A DNA stretch of 16,441 bases from Candidatus Jorgensenbacteria bacterium GWA1_54_12 (GTDB lineage: Bacteria > Patescibacteriota > Minisyncoccia > UBA6257 > GWB1-50-10). The translations under genes were made by a program, and so were the position numbers. How positions within the stretch are numbered: position 1 is the first letter of the stretch; every line of letters starts with the position of its first letter. The stretch covers positions 327-16,767 of the forward strand of contig MFKH01000004.1 of assembly GCA_001779505.1 (NCBI GenBank), given 5' to 3'. Below the pieces are notes generated by a model, which was not told the origin of the DNA, did no database searches, and saw only the letters and a list, made by a program, of their open reading frames with translations. Positions 1 through 7,583 of the stretch are shown piece by piece.

Positions 1-956
1 GCCGCGTGCTCAAAGAAATTGGCCGCGTCCCCGTCATTTGTGAGGAGAAGCGCCTCGTCTTCGTGAAGCCCGTATTCTTTTTCAAAACGCCGGCGCCGCG
101 CATCGGGAAGCTCCGGAAGAGATGCGCGAAGAACGTCAAAATCAAACAATTCCGCCGGAACAAAAGGCGGTATATCCGGGTCGGGGAAATAGCGGTAGTC
201 GTGCGCCGACTCTTTCGCCCGCTGCAAAACCGTCTCTCCTTTCGCGGCATCCCAGCCGCGTGTTTCTTGGACAACTTTTTTCTTCTTGCTGACCATCTCG
301 CATTGCCGTGCAATCTCGGCGCGCGCCGCATCTTCTGCAGAGCGGAATGAATTCAGGTTCTTGAGTTCAACCTTATTGCCTCCACTGACACTCACATTTA
401 CCTCAACGCGCATTTCCCCCTCTTCCATGTCGGCATTACTCACACCAACGTACCGCACGATGCGCTGAAGCTCGCGTGCGAAACCGGCGACCTGTTCCGC
501 GCTTGTTATGTCCGGTTCGGTCACGAGCTCCATAAGCGGCACGCCTGCACGATTGAAGTCAACCAAACTCTCGTCCCCGGCATGCAAGAGGCGCCCCGTA
601 TCCTCTTCAAGATGAATATGGTTTATCCGCACGCCCATAAGCTCCCCGCCTACGACAAGCGGCGCCGCCGACTGGGATATCTGATACCCCTTCGGCAGGT
701 CGGGATAAAAATAACTCTTGCGGTCAAAGTGGCTCCGCCCGGCAATCCGCCCGCCCAGGGCAAGCCCGGTACGAACGACAAGCTCAATCGCTCGTCTGTT
801 CGGCACGGGGAGAGTGCCCGGATGCGCAAGGCAAATGGGGCACACGTTCACATTCGGACGGCGTTCCGCGGAATCATTCCGGCATCCGCAGAACATTTTC
901 GTCTCAGTCTTGAGCTCCAGGTGTATTTCCAGACCGATTTTGGGGGTGCAAACCAT
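1..956 (-). CDS. gatB: Asp/Glu-tRNA amidotransferase subunit B, 3' part outside window
   Basis: GatB works with GatA and GatC to convert Glu-tRNA(Gln) (and Asp-tRNA(Asn)) to the amide form in the cytosol. About 318 codons are visible of a family that is usually near 480. The protein opens with KIGLEIHLELKTETKMFCGC, followed by CPICLAHPGTLP; the CxC and CPxC pairs match the zinc-binding cysteines of GatB. A later stretch reads SHFDRKSYFYPDLPKGYQIS, also characteristic. The start at 956 is forced: two codons upstream is an in-frame TAG at 960-962. There is no Shine-Dalgarno, and a possible -10 ends only six bases before ATG, so the mRNA may be leaderless. The reading frame stays open to base 3. 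The gene is divergent from cassette 1. Confidence 0.95.
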   Translation of the reverse strand, partial: MVCTPKIGLEIHLELKTETKMFCGCRNDSAERRPNVNVCPICLAHPGTLPVPNRRAIELVVRTGLALGGRIAGRSHFDRKSYFYPDLPKGYQISQSAAPLVVGGELMGVRINHIHLEEDTGRLLHAGDESLVDFNRAGVPLMELVTEPDITSAEQVAGFARELQRIVRYVGVSNADMEEGEMRVEVNVSVSGGNKVELKNLNSFRSAEDAARAEIARQCEMVSKKKKVVQETRGWDAAKGETVLQRAKESAHDYRYFPDPDIPPFVPAELFDFDVLRASLPELPDARRRRFEKEYGLHEDEALLLTNDGDAANFFEHA

Positions 957-962
957 ACCCTA

Positions 963-992
963 ATTATGGACATCACTGCTTCTCAATTGCAA
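963..992 (-). promoter_or_regulatory. Candidate gatB promoter
   Basis: On the minus strand TTGCAA (987-992) is followed after 18 bases by CATAAT (963-968), a one-mismatch match to TATAAT. Only six bases separate the -10 from the gatB ATG, which would put the transcript start at or very near the start codon. Seen by eye only. Confidence 0.4.
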
Positions 993-1006
993 ACCATTTT
1001 CTAAAC

Positions 1007-1035
1007 TTGCCGAGATAGAGGAATGATGGTACAAT
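1007..1035 (+). promoter_or_regulatory. Candidate promoter of radical SAM cassette 1
   Basis: TTGCCG (1007-1012), a 17-base spacer, then TACAAT (1030-1035). Spacing is optimal and the -10 has one mismatch. Transcription would start near 1042, giving a leader of roughly 27 bases that holds AAGGAGG at 1057-1063. Cassette 1 would thus be its own transcription unit. Confidence 0.55.
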
Positions 1036-1068
1036 CGAAGCAAGCTCATTGAAAACAAGGAGGATAAG

Positions 1069-2307
1069 ATGGGGCTCCCGATTTCCATACCGATTATCAA
1101 GCCCGTAGATGCTTTCTGTAACCTGAACTGCTCGTACTGCTACGCAGGAATAGATGGGACCGGCCAAGCATTGGGTCGCATGAATCTCCAGACGCTCAAG
1201 CAGACCATTGATTTCTTCTGTAAAAATCAGGGGGAGGAAGTTGAGTTCATATGGCACGGAGGCGAACCACTCCTTGCCGGGAAGGCGTTCTACCATCGCG
1301 TCGTCGAACTCCAACGACCGTGGGTTATACAAGGGAAAAAGATAACAAATATCTTACAAACCAATGCAACACTCGTCACCCAAAAATGGGCACACTTTCT
1401 TGCCGAAAGGGGGTTTGTTGTCGGAACAAGTCTTGATGGGCCGCAGAAGCTTCACGACAAATTCCGCAAGCACAAAACGGGAAAGGGCTCTTACAAGAAG
1501 GTTGTAAGAGGAATCAACCTTCTGCGTAATGCAGGTATTTTTGGTGGTGTGATCTGTGGAGTAACTGTGGTGAATTATGAAAATCCACAGAAGCTTCTTG
1601 ACTTCTTCGTCGCAGAGGGGATAAAGAAACTAAAGTTCATGAGGATAAGGACCATTGGGTGTTGTGACAATGTTCACGTACCCACGCTCTCGGCGGAGCA
1701 ATTCACTGACTTCATGATAGCCATCTTCGATTACTGGCTCGAGCTCGACGATCCAGAAATCGAAATCAGAGACATTCAAAGTGTAGTCAATGTACTTCTC
1801 GGGGGAAGAGTGAGAGAGTGTGTGTACATGGGAAGATGCGAACAATTTGCAACGGTTTACAGCGACGGTTCTATACGCGCATGCGATTCGTTCCCGAAGT
1901 CAGAGAGTACACACTTCGGTTCCGTAACCGAAGAGCACAAGACTGTCAGAAACAATCCTAACCTGAAAACGTTCGAGCACATTATTATGGAACGTAAAAA
2001 GAGTTGCTGGGGGTGTAGTTGGTACTTCATGTGCCAAGGAGGGTGCATGAAAGATAACTATCTCAATCTCGGTTCACGTACGCCAAGGAAGGAGGTATGT
2101 AGAAACTTAAAGAGGTATTTTAGCCACATCCGCAACAGATTAGAAGCATACGGTCTTCTCACAACCGGTACAGCGCTCACTCGAGAGGAGGATGAGTATG
2201 AATGCAGTCATTCCGGCACCGAAGGTTCTGCTCAAGGCAAAGCGGGATGCGGAACAAGAGCTGAAAATGTCCGGCAAGAAAACTCTACAGGACAAGAAAT
2301 GGGATAA
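1069..2307 (+). CDS. Radical SAM/SPASM peptide maturase (cassette 1)
   Basis: Likely installs a carbon-based cross-link on the peptide encoded just downstream, using S-adenosylmethionine and iron-sulfur clusters. The radical SAM motif is C17-x3-C21-x2-C24 with aromatic Y23, followed by WHGGEPLL near 62-69. The C-terminal half holds a complete SPASM pattern: C257, GSIRAC ending at C272, C313-x2-C316-x5-C322-x3-C326 and C344, enough for two auxiliary 4Fe-4S clusters. There is no N-terminal RRE domain; the barrel starts at once. The start at 1069 has AAGGAGG five bases upstream. The last 36 codons or so overlap the precursor gene in another frame and look like low-information tail; the fold should end near residue 370. 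412 residues. Family (RiPP maturase) is clear; the exact chemistry is inferred from the peptide. An anaerobic sulfatase maturase is the main alternative, but no sulfatase is nearby. Confidence 0.88.
   Translation: MGLPISIPIIKPVDAFCNLNCSYCYAGIDGTGQALGRMNLQTLKQTIDFFCKNQGEEVEFIWHGGEPLLAGKAFYHRVVELQRPWVIQGKKITNILQTNATLVTQKWAHFLAERGFVVGTSLDGPQKLHDKFRKHKTGKGSYKKVVRGINLLRNAGIFGGVICGVTVVNYENPQKLLDFFVAEGIKKLKFMRIRTIGCCDNVHVPTLSAEQFTDFMIAIFDYWLELDDPEIEIRDIQSVVNVLLGGRVRECVYMGRCEQFATVYSDGSIRACDSFPKSESTHFGSVTEEHKTVRNNPNLKTFEHIIMERKKSCWGCSWYFMCQGGCMKDNYLNLGSRTPRKEVCRNLKRYFSHIRNRLEAYGLLTTGTALTREEDEYECSHSGTEGSAQGKAGCGTRAENVRQENSTGQEMG
2186..2191 (+). promoter_or_regulatory. Shine-Dalgarno deciding the precursor 1 start
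   Basis: AGGAGG lies six bases before ATG 2198 and directly abuts the in-frame ATG 2192. The spacing favours 2198 as the start. The site lies inside the coding sequence of the radical SAM gene. Confidence 0.7.
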
Positions 2308-2347
2308 GGGCCCATGGGACAAGGGGCACTGGGCAAGAAGGAAGTAA
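2198..2347 (+). CDS. Candidate RiPP precursor peptide with three W-x-(K/R) units
   Basis: A 49-residue, strongly basic peptide that I believe is the substrate of the upstream radical SAM/SPASM enzyme. Residues 1-32 form a putative leader beginning MNAVIPAPK and rich in Lys, Glu and Ala. The C-terminal part is KKWDKGPWDKGHWARRK, three tandem pentapeptides starting at W35, W40 and W45 (WDKGP, WDKGH, WARRK). Trp followed two residues later by Lys or Arg is the kind of motif that darobactin- and triceptide-forming radical SAM enzymes cross-link. It starts inside the enzyme gene (110-base overlap, different frame) behind a perfect Shine-Dalgarno, and a terminator follows 20 bases after its stop. 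No secretion or double-glycine signal is seen. Coding status rests on RBS, position and core pattern; cross-linking is inference. Confidence 0.72.
   Translation: MNAVIPAPKVLLKAKRDAEQELKMSGKKTLQDKKWDKGPWDKGHWARRK
2300..2344 (+). repeat. Three tandem 15-base units coding W-x-(K/R)-x-x
   Basis: TGGGATAAGGGCCCA (2300-2314), TGGGACAAGGGGCAC (2315-2329) and TGGGCAAGAAGGAAG (2330-2344). The first two are near identical; the third is diverged but keeps Trp at position 1 and a basic residue at position 3. This points to core growth by internal duplication. Confidence 0.7.
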
Positions 2348-2367
2348 GCCCGCGCCCAGCATTTCCA

Positions 2368-2402
2368 CCCCGCATCACTATCAAGTGCTCTGCGGGGTTT
2401 TT
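2368..2402 (+). terminator. Rho-independent terminator of cassette 1
   Basis: CCCCGCA (2368-2374) pairs with TGCGGGG (2391-2397) around a 16-base loop and is followed by TTTTT. It serves the plus strand only; no T run follows on the minus strand. The right arm and loop lie within the 3' end of the convergent HExxH gene, whose stop codon is in the loop. Confidence 0.8.
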
Positions 2403-3037
2403 AATTCTAGGCCATCAATTACTTCCAGGATGCGTCCGAGGTAGGTGCGGTCGATTTGTCGAGCGCTTTCCACATATTCCTTCGCGGAAGATGCCACTCT
2501 CGCCGCAACTAACCTGCGCAGGGACGATAAATCAGTCGCTTCATGGGCCCCCATCACGACAAGGTTCAAGTGCTTTTCTGCCAGGTATCCCTCAGGGATA
2601 AAAGAACTAATGATAAGCTCCTCAAACAGCTTCCTCGCGCTTATGCCTTTCTCTAAATAAACAACGGCGGCAAACATCTTTCTGTATTCCTTTACACACT
2701 CATCAAGTAGAACAACGAGAGCATCGTTCTTTTTAAGGATGAGGTGGAAATACTCATGCGCGAGAACTGCAAGTCCGAAAGCACCGATGGAATCTCCGAA
2801 AGAATCGGGGATTTCCGCAACGATGGAACATTCCGAAGGAGTCCAAGAATACCAAGCGTGAATGTCTTCATGCCGCTCACCGCCCACTAATCGAAGCGGC
2901 ACACTCTGAAAGGAGAAGTTTCTGACGCCGCACAACACTCGCACATCCGTGATTATCAACTCCAGCAAGTCCTCACTACGCTCAATGGACCGCTTGACAC
3001 AGCGCAACCGTGCAGAGGAACTTTGGATGGTGATCAT
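2381..3037 (-). CDS. HExxH protein, copy 1 (putative zinc metallopeptidase)
   Basis: A 218-residue protein of unknown family. The AHEYFHLI segment puts an HExxH motif at residues 94-98, with hydrophobic residues before and after as in zincin active-site helices. A second segment, [11 protein letters not shown] at 133-143, could supply a third zinc ligand (E139 or E140); a PEGYLAE stretch follows at 148-154. The SARxLxEExI signature is shared with the HExxH protein at 9234-10049, so the two appear related. No signal peptide or membrane segment, so it is likely cytosolic. The start overlaps the rplK stop as ATGA, implying translational coupling in the secE-nusG-rplK operon, at the place where rplA (L1) often sits. 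It ends tail to tail with the RiPP cassette 1. Possible roles are precursor cleavage, immunity or something unrelated; peptidase activity is not shown. Confidence 0.7.
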   Translation of the reverse strand: MITIQSSSARLRCVKRSIERSEDLLELIITDVRVLCGVRNFSFQSVPLRLVGGERHEDIHAWYSWTPSECSIVAEIPDSFGDSIGAFGLAVLAHEYFHLILKKNDALVVLLDECVKEYRKMFAAVVYLEKGISARKLFEELIISSFIPEGYLAEKHLNLVVMGAHEATDLSSLRRLVAARVASSAKEYVESARQIDRTYLGRILEVIDGLELKTPQST

Positions 3038-3456
3038 TCCGTAACCTCAATGCCCATGTTCTTTGCCGTACCCTCAATAATCTTCATCGCCGCCTCTATG
3101 TCGTGCGCGTTCAAATCGGGCATTTTGCGCTCCGCAATCGCACGGAGGTCGGCGCGGGTGATGCGCCCCGCGCTCTTCTTCCCCGGAGTTGCCGAACCCT
3201 TCTCAATCCCTGCGGCTTTCTTCAGGAGATACGCCGCCGGCGGTGTCTTGAGCTGAAACGCAAAGCTCCGGTCATCATAAACCGTAATCTCAACCGGCGT
3301 GACGTCGCCTTCCATATCCTTGGTCGCCTCGTTGAACCGGCTGCAGAAGTCGGCAATATTTATCCCGTGCTGGCCCAGCGTGCTCCCGATAGGCGGAGCG
3401 GGGTTCGCTTTTCCTGCCGGAATCTGCAATTTCAATATCGTTTTTATTTTGGGCAT
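3034..3456 (-). CDS. rplK: Ribosomal protein uL11
   Basis: uL11 builds the base of the ribosomal stalk on 23S rRNA, the factor-binding GTPase centre. The 140-residue length is standard. The N-terminal domain reads [21 protein letters not shown] followed by HGINIADFC, close to the family consensus though with IGST where VGPA is usual. The C-terminal RNA-binding domain has [14 protein letters not shown] and [21 protein letters not shown] lies two bases after the nusG stop, and its TGA overlaps the next ATG. No rplA follows in the window, so the usual rplK-rplA pair is broken here. Confidence 0.97.
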   Translation of the reverse strand: MPKIKTILKLQIPAGKANPAPPIGSTLGQHGINIADFCSRFNEATKDMEGDVTPVEITVYDDRSFAFQLKTPPAAYLLKKAAGIEKGSATPGKKSAGRITRADLRAIAERKMPDLNAHDIEAAMKIIEGTAKNMGIEVTE

Positions 3457-3458
3457 AT

Positions 3459-4031
3459 TTAAATCTTTTCTACCTGTAGCATATCAAGCTCCACGGTCGT
3501 GTCGCGCCCGAAAATAGGGACCGCAACCTTGACCCTGCCACGTGCCACATCAATGCCGCTTACCTTTCCGTCATAATCTTTGAACGGCCCGTCAATAATA
3601 CGCACGGGCTCGTTAAGTTTCAAGTCGGTCTTGTGCACCGGCTCTTTCACCTCCATCCGCGCCATAATCTCGTCAACCTCTCCCCGCGACAGGGGCGTCG
3701 GATGCGTCGGGTCGGCGCCGACAAATCCGGTCACCCGCGGCGTATTGCGAACAACGTACCACGAGTCCTGGTCCAAAATCATGTCCACCAGGAGATATCC
3801 GGGATAGATTTTTTCTTCCACGATGTGCCGCTTCCCTCCGCGAATTTTCGTCTTGACCTCCTTCGGCACGATAACGGCAAAAATCTTGTCACTCATATCA
3901 AGCGACTCCACGCGCTGTCCCAAATAGCGGGCGGCGGCATCTTCATACCCCACATACGTGTGGGCGGCATACCAATGCCGCTCCGGCTTCTCTGCCGTTT
4001 CCGCATCAAAGATGGGTGCTTTCTCTGTCAT
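3459..4031 (-). CDS. nusG: Transcription termination/antitermination factor NusG
   Basis: NusG binds RNA polymerase and links it to Rho or the leading ribosome. The 190 residues include the NGN domain ([18 protein letters not shown] near 20-37, YPGYLLVDM near 76-84, [12 protein letters not shown]) and a C-terminal KOW domain ([20 protein letters not shown], then PTEVELD-like end). About 18 extra polar residues precede the NGN domain. ATG overlaps the secE stop (ATGA), so the two are translationally coupled. Part of the gyrB-secE-nusG-rplK transcription unit. Confidence 0.97.
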   Translation of the reverse strand: MTEKAPIFDAETAEKPERHWYAAHTYVGYEDAAARYLGQRVESLDMSDKIFAVIVPKEVKTKIRGGKRHIVEEKIYPGYLLVDMILDQDSWYVVRNTPRVTGFVGADPTHPTPLSRGEVDEIMARMEVKEPVHKTDLKLNEPVRIIDGPFKDYDGKVSGIDVARGRVKVAVPIFGRDTTVELDMLQVEKI

Positions 4032-4219
4032 AAAAGCGTCTCTAAGCCGCGACTGAAAATAAAGTCAAGAAGCCCGAGAAAAAGCGCGAGTGCAATTGAA
4101 AACCCGATGATAAAAAGGGTGTATCGAACGGTCTCCTGCCGCGTAGGCCAGCTGACCCGCTTGAACTCCTCGTATGATTCACGAAAAAAATGTGTGATGC
4201 GCTTCAACATAATGTTCAT
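4028..4219 (-). CDS. secE: Preprotein translocase subunit SecE
   Basis: SecE clamps SecY in the Sec protein-export channel. The 63-residue protein is the short single-span bacterial form: an amphipathic N-terminal helix with the signature FKRVSWPTRQET (about 19-30), then one transmembrane segment near 34-54. Two in-frame starts exist, M1 and M4; the weak GAAGG about 12 bases upstream of 4219 does not decide between them. The gap to the gyrB stop is 19 bases and the 3' end overlaps nusG. Confidence 0.93.
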   Translation of the reverse strand: MNIMLKRITHFFRESYEEFKRVSWPTRQETVRYTLFIIGFSIALALFLGLLDFIFSRGLETLL

Positions 4220-4238
4220 ACGTTACTATTACCTTCGG

Positions 4239-7200
4239 CTAAACGTCAAGATTCTTGACCGAGCTTGCCCGGGCCTGAATGAAGTGCTTGCGCGGCTCAA
4301 CCTCCTCGCCCATCAGCATGTCAAACATCTTATCCGCCTCCTCGGCGTCTTTCACGGTAACGCGTTTCAGAACCCGGGCGCCCGGATCCATCGTCGTCTC
4401 CCACAGCTGGCTTGGGTTCATTTCACCCAACCCCTTGTAGCGCTGGATGGAAGCATCCTCCCCTATTTCCCTGAGGAGCGTCTTCAGCCCTTGGTCGGTA
4501 TATGCATACTCAACCTTCTTTCCCTTCTGCGCGCGGAAGAGAGGCGGCTGGGCAATGTAAAGATATCCGCCGTCAATGATCTGCGGAAAGTAGCGGAAGA
4601 AAAGCGTGAGGAGAAGCGTCCTGATGTGCGCACCGTCAACGTCGGCATCGCTCAAAATAATAACCTTGTGGTAACGGAGCTTCGTGATATCAAAACTTTC
4701 CGCAATCGCGGTGCCGAGGGCAATGATAAGCGCCTTGATTTCGTTGTTCTTCAGCATTCGGTCAACGCGCGTTTTTTCAACGTTCAAAATTTTCCCCCGC
4801 AGGGGGAGAATTGCCTGCGTCCGCCGGTCCCGCCCGCTCTTTGCGCTATTATGCACAAACACGCCTGAAGCGAGTGCAAAGTTATGCGTACTCTCCACTT
4901 CAAGATCATACACGTCCATCCTCTCCGTAAGAGGGACCACGCGTTTAACCCGGTGATTGTAGTTCACAACCGCCTCTTCCAGCTTCTCCATGTTACCCCC
5001 AAAGAAACGCTGGCACACGGTATCAAAACGGATTAAGGACTTATCACGAGTAAGTCTCCTTACCTTGTCGTACGCAAGAACATCAACAATGCCTTGGGTG
5101 CGATAAATCTCATGCAACGCCTTGAGCGCCTTGTCTCTATATGTACGGTCATACGCTTCCCTGCGCTTAACACGAAAGGTGTGTGTCCATTGTTCTTTCG
5201 TCTTTTCTGCTCTCCATGCCCGCAATACCAAATTGTCCCACTGTGCTTTCGCGAGCCGAGAAAGCTCCCCCCGCTTCTCGGGATGTCCTTCAAAGTGCTT
5301 CCTTACTCGCTCTGCCTGCCTCTCGCGATGAGCTGGTTCACTCCAGTAAGCCTTCTGCGTGTTGTCCAAAAGCTCATTGTTTTGCCTGCGATACTCAGCG
5401 TGAGAGCGGTAAAACCGGAGAAACCGCTCGGTCATGTGCGCCTTATAGGCAGGATCAGTCCACTGCTTTTTAGCCCTCTCGCTCAGCATTTGATGCATCG
5501 CTGGTTGAAGCATCGCCTCACGTATCCTGGCGCGGAACGCTACCGTCCGGTGAAGCACGCGAAGCTTCGCCAACACATCGGGACGGCGTAAAGTTTTCTC
5601 AGCCATGTGTCGGTGCAGAGCCAAGTGTTCTCCCATAGGAATCCTTACCACATTGTCGGGGTTGTTGTTTAACTTATTAAAATCTTTGTGGTGAATATGC
5701 GTCCTGTCATCTTTCCTATACAGCCCGCGCTCACGATTGTACCTGTCACTCAAGAGATGGGTGAAAATCCAGCGGTTTGTCGGCGGGTCATACACCATCT
5801 CGTACCCATGAATGGTGATATTTCCTCCCTTGACAGATGCTTTTCGTCGCAATGGCATAAGCGAATCATTTGGAGTTAGTTCATCCGCGCGTTTGTACAA
5901 ACCGTCCCGCAACCGAAACAGGTGATCTGGTGTACAGGTGATTTCTTTGTCATCATCAAGCACAACACGCACCACGCGGACGCTGTGCCTTGTCACGCGC
6001 GGGTTATGAATCTGTGCAATGTCAAGAGATCCGTCTTCACGCGTCGTGTAACAATAATTCTGCTTGCCCGCCACATCCTCCTTAACAAGCTGTTCGAAAC
6101 TCACCTCGCGCCCGTCAGCCAATGACACGAGAGTGTCACCGGAAAAACACCCGCCCGCGCTGTCGCCTTCCACGATAAAAAGCTCCGCCTCTTCGGGCCT
6201 CCGCGTCACGCAATCGGCAAGCTTTCCGGGAAGCGATAATCCTTCAAGCGCGCCCTTGCGTAAAACCGTATCTTTCGCCGCCTTCGCCGCCTTGCGCGCC
6301 TTCGCGGCAAGGATGTTCTTGTCAATGATGCCCCGCGCCTCCGGGGTGTGCGTCTCAAGAAATTCCATGAGGGTCTCATTCACAACCGCTTCAACGGCGC
6401 GACGCGCCTCGGGACTTCCAAGGCGGGCCTTGGTTTGCCCTTCAAACTGGGGTTCGCGGAGTTTTACCGAAATGGCCGCAACGAGTCCTTCGCGAACGTC
6501 GTCTCCCGTCAGATTGTCGTCATCTTTAACATATCCTTCCCGCCGCGCGTACTCGTTTAGGGTGCGGGTCAGGGCGGAACGAAAACCCGTGAGATGCATG
6601 CCCCCGTCTGGCGTATAAATATTGTTCGCAAACGCCATCTCCTCATTCTCCACGTCATCCGTGTAAATGAACGCCGTCTCCACCTCCACATCGGTCTCGG
6701 CATGTGTCGTGTGAACATAAAACGGCGTGTCCTGAACCCGCCTGCCGGGAGCAAGGTAATCAAGGTACGCGGCAAGCCCCCCGTCAAAATAAAATCCATA
6801 GAGAAGCGGCACCTCGCCCCGCTCGTCGGATATTTCCATCCGCACCCCCTTGGTAAGATATGCCTGCTGGCGCAGGTGGTTCGTAATCTTCTTCGCATCA
6901 AAAACGATTGAGGTGAATATCTCGCTGTCAGGAAGAAAGGTAACCGTCGTGCCGGTCTCCGCGCATTTCCCCACCTTCTTTACCGGTCCTTGCGGAACGC
7001 CGCGCTTATATTCCTGCGCGTACCGCACGCCGTCGTTCCAGCACACCTCAACCCGCAGCTCGCGAGACAAGGCATTCACAACCGACACGCCAACGCCATG
7101 AAGCCCTCCCGAAACCTTGTACGACTCGCCGCCGAATTTGCCCCCGGCGTGCAGGGTCGTCATGACGGTTTCAAGCGCCGACTTCTTCGTCTGCGCATGC

Positions 7201-7457
7201 TTCTCAACCGGTATGCCGCGCCCGTCGTCAACGACGCGCACCCACCCGTCTTGGAGGAGTGAGACGGAAATATTCTTGGCATACCCGCCCATCGCCTCGT
7301 CAATGGAGTTGTCAATAACCTCCCACACCAGGTGGTGAAGCCCTTCCGGGTCGGTCGTCCCGATGTACATGCCGGGGCGCTTCCTCACCGGTTCAAGGCC
7401 CTCCAGGACGTATATATCTTTTGCCGAATAACTCTTCTTTGCCTGTTGTTTTGCCAT
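4239..7457 (-). CDS. gyrB: DNA gyrase subunit B with an in-frame intein
   Basis: GyrB is the ATPase subunit of DNA gyrase, which supercoils DNA in the cytosol. Without the intein the protein is about 638 residues, normal for GyrB. Visible landmarks are VLEGLEPVRKRPGMYIG at the N-terminus, the GHKL ATPase motifs (EVIDNSIDEA, DDGRGIP, GGLHGVGVSVVNALS), the TOPRIM motif EGDSAGG (split by the intein) and SDADVDGAHI, and RYKGLGEMNPSQLWETTMDP, the last favouring GyrB over ParE. I chose the ATG at 7457 because an upstream in-frame ATG at 7508 falls inside a likely -10 box and because the family normally begins close to KSYSAKDI. No Shine-Dalgarno is present. It heads the operon with secE, nusG and rplK, an uncommon partner set for gyrB. 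Activity requires splicing of the intein. Confidence 0.96.
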   Translation of the reverse strand: MAKQQAKKSYSAKDIYVLEGLEPVRKRPGMYIGTTDPEGLHHLVWEVIDNSIDEAMGGYAKNISVSLLQDGWVRVVDDGRGIPVEKHAQTKKSALETVMTTLHAGGKFGGESYKVSGGLHGVGVSVVNALSRELRVEVCWNDGVRYAQEYKRGVPQGPVKKVGKCAETGTTVTFLPDSEIFTSIVFDAKKITNHLRQQAYLTKGVRMEISDERGEVPLLYGFYFDGGLAAYLDYLAPGRRVQDTPFYVHTTHAETDVEVETAFIYTDDVENEEMAFANNIYTPDGGMHLTGFRSALTRTLNEYARREGYVKDDDNLTGDDVREGLVAAISVKLREPQFEGQTKARLGSPEARRAVEAVVNETLMEFLETHTPEARGIIDKNILAAKARKAAKAAKDTVLRKGALEGLSLPGKLADCVTRRPEEAELFIVEGDSAGGCFSGDTLVSLADGREVSFEQLVKEDVAGKQNYCYTTREDGSLDIAQIHNPRVTRHSVRVVRVVLDDDKEITCTPDHLFRLRDGLYKRADELTPNDSLMPLRRKASVKGGNITIHGYEMVYDPPTNRWIFTHLLSDRYNRERGLYRKDDRTHIHHKDFNKLNNNPDNVVRIPMGEHLALHRHMAEKTLRRPDVLAKLRVLHRTVAFRARIREAMLQPAMHQMLSERAKKQWTDPAYKAHMTERFLRFYRSHAEYRRQNNELLDNTQKAYWSEPAHRERQAERVRKHFEGHPEKRGELSRLAKAQWDNLVLRAWRAEKTKEQWTHTFRVKRREAYDRTYRDKALKALHEIYRTQGIVDVLAYDKVRRLTRDKSLIRFDTVCQRFFGGNMEKLEEAVVNYNHRVKRVVPLTERMDVYDLEVESTHNFALASGVFVHNSAKSGRDRRTQAILPLRGKILNVEKTRVDRMLKNNEIKALIIALGTAIAESFDITKLRYHKVIILSDADVDGAHIRTLLLTLFFRYFPQIIDGGYLYIAQPPLFRAQKGKKVEYAYTDQGLKTLLREIGEDASIQRYKGLGEMNPSQLWETTMDPGARVLKRVTVKDAEEADKMFDMLMGEEVEPRKHFIQARASSVKNLDV
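4848..6149 (-). mobile_element. GyrB intein with HNH homing endonuclease
   Basis: A 434-residue intein sits between EGDSAGG and SAKSGRDRR of GyrB, within the TOPRIM domain. It opens with Cys (CFSGDTLVSLADGR, splicing block A), has CTPDHLF (block B, with the TxxH pattern) and ends YDLEVESTHNFALASGVFVHN, giving the penultimate His, terminal Asn and a following Ser as +1 nucleophile. All splicing residues are therefore present and it should be active. The middle carries an HNH endonuclease signature, HIHHKDFNKLNNNPDNVVRI followed by HLALHR. Between this and the C-terminal block is a long Arg/Lys-rich helical stretch with repeated KAQW/KKQW-like units. As I recall the Synechocystis GyrB intein, it has the same site, length and many of the same motifs. 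Confidence 0.95.
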
Positions 7458-7503
7458 ACAGTCAATCCAAAACCCTCTCAATTGTGAGACGCTCCGTGCC
7501 TTC

Positions 7504-7532
7504 ATCATACCGCAAAAATCCCATATCGTCCA
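7504..7532 (-). promoter_or_regulatory. Candidate gyrB operon promoter
   Basis: On the minus strand TGGACG (7527-7532), a 17-base spacer and TATGAT (7504-7509). Transcription would begin about 40-45 bases before ATG 7457 and downstream of the alternative ATG 7508, which therefore could not be used. Confidence 0.5.
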
Positions 7533-7541
7533 CCAAAAACC

Positions 7542-7570
7542 TTGACGGAATTGCCCCGTCCGACTACGCT
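7542..7570 (+). promoter_or_regulatory. Candidate rpmE operon promoter
   Basis: TTGACG (7542-7547), 17-base spacer, TACGCT (7565-7570). The -35 is strong and the -10 poor. The transcript would start about seven bases before the rpmE ATG. Its -35 lies nine bases from that of the divergent gyrB promoter. Confidence 0.45.
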
Positions 7571-7583
7571 ATACCCTATACCA

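Noticed and set aside
957..1068. A further small precursor ORF upstream of radical SAM 1
   Set aside because: The gap holds only the divergent promoters and the RBS; no short frame with a start and RBS was found.
3633..4868. Long plus-strand open frame (about 411 codons) across nusG, secE and the gyrB end
   Set aside because: It is antisense to clearly recognisable genes, shows no motif and is Arg/His/Leu-rich as expected for a reverse-frame shadow.
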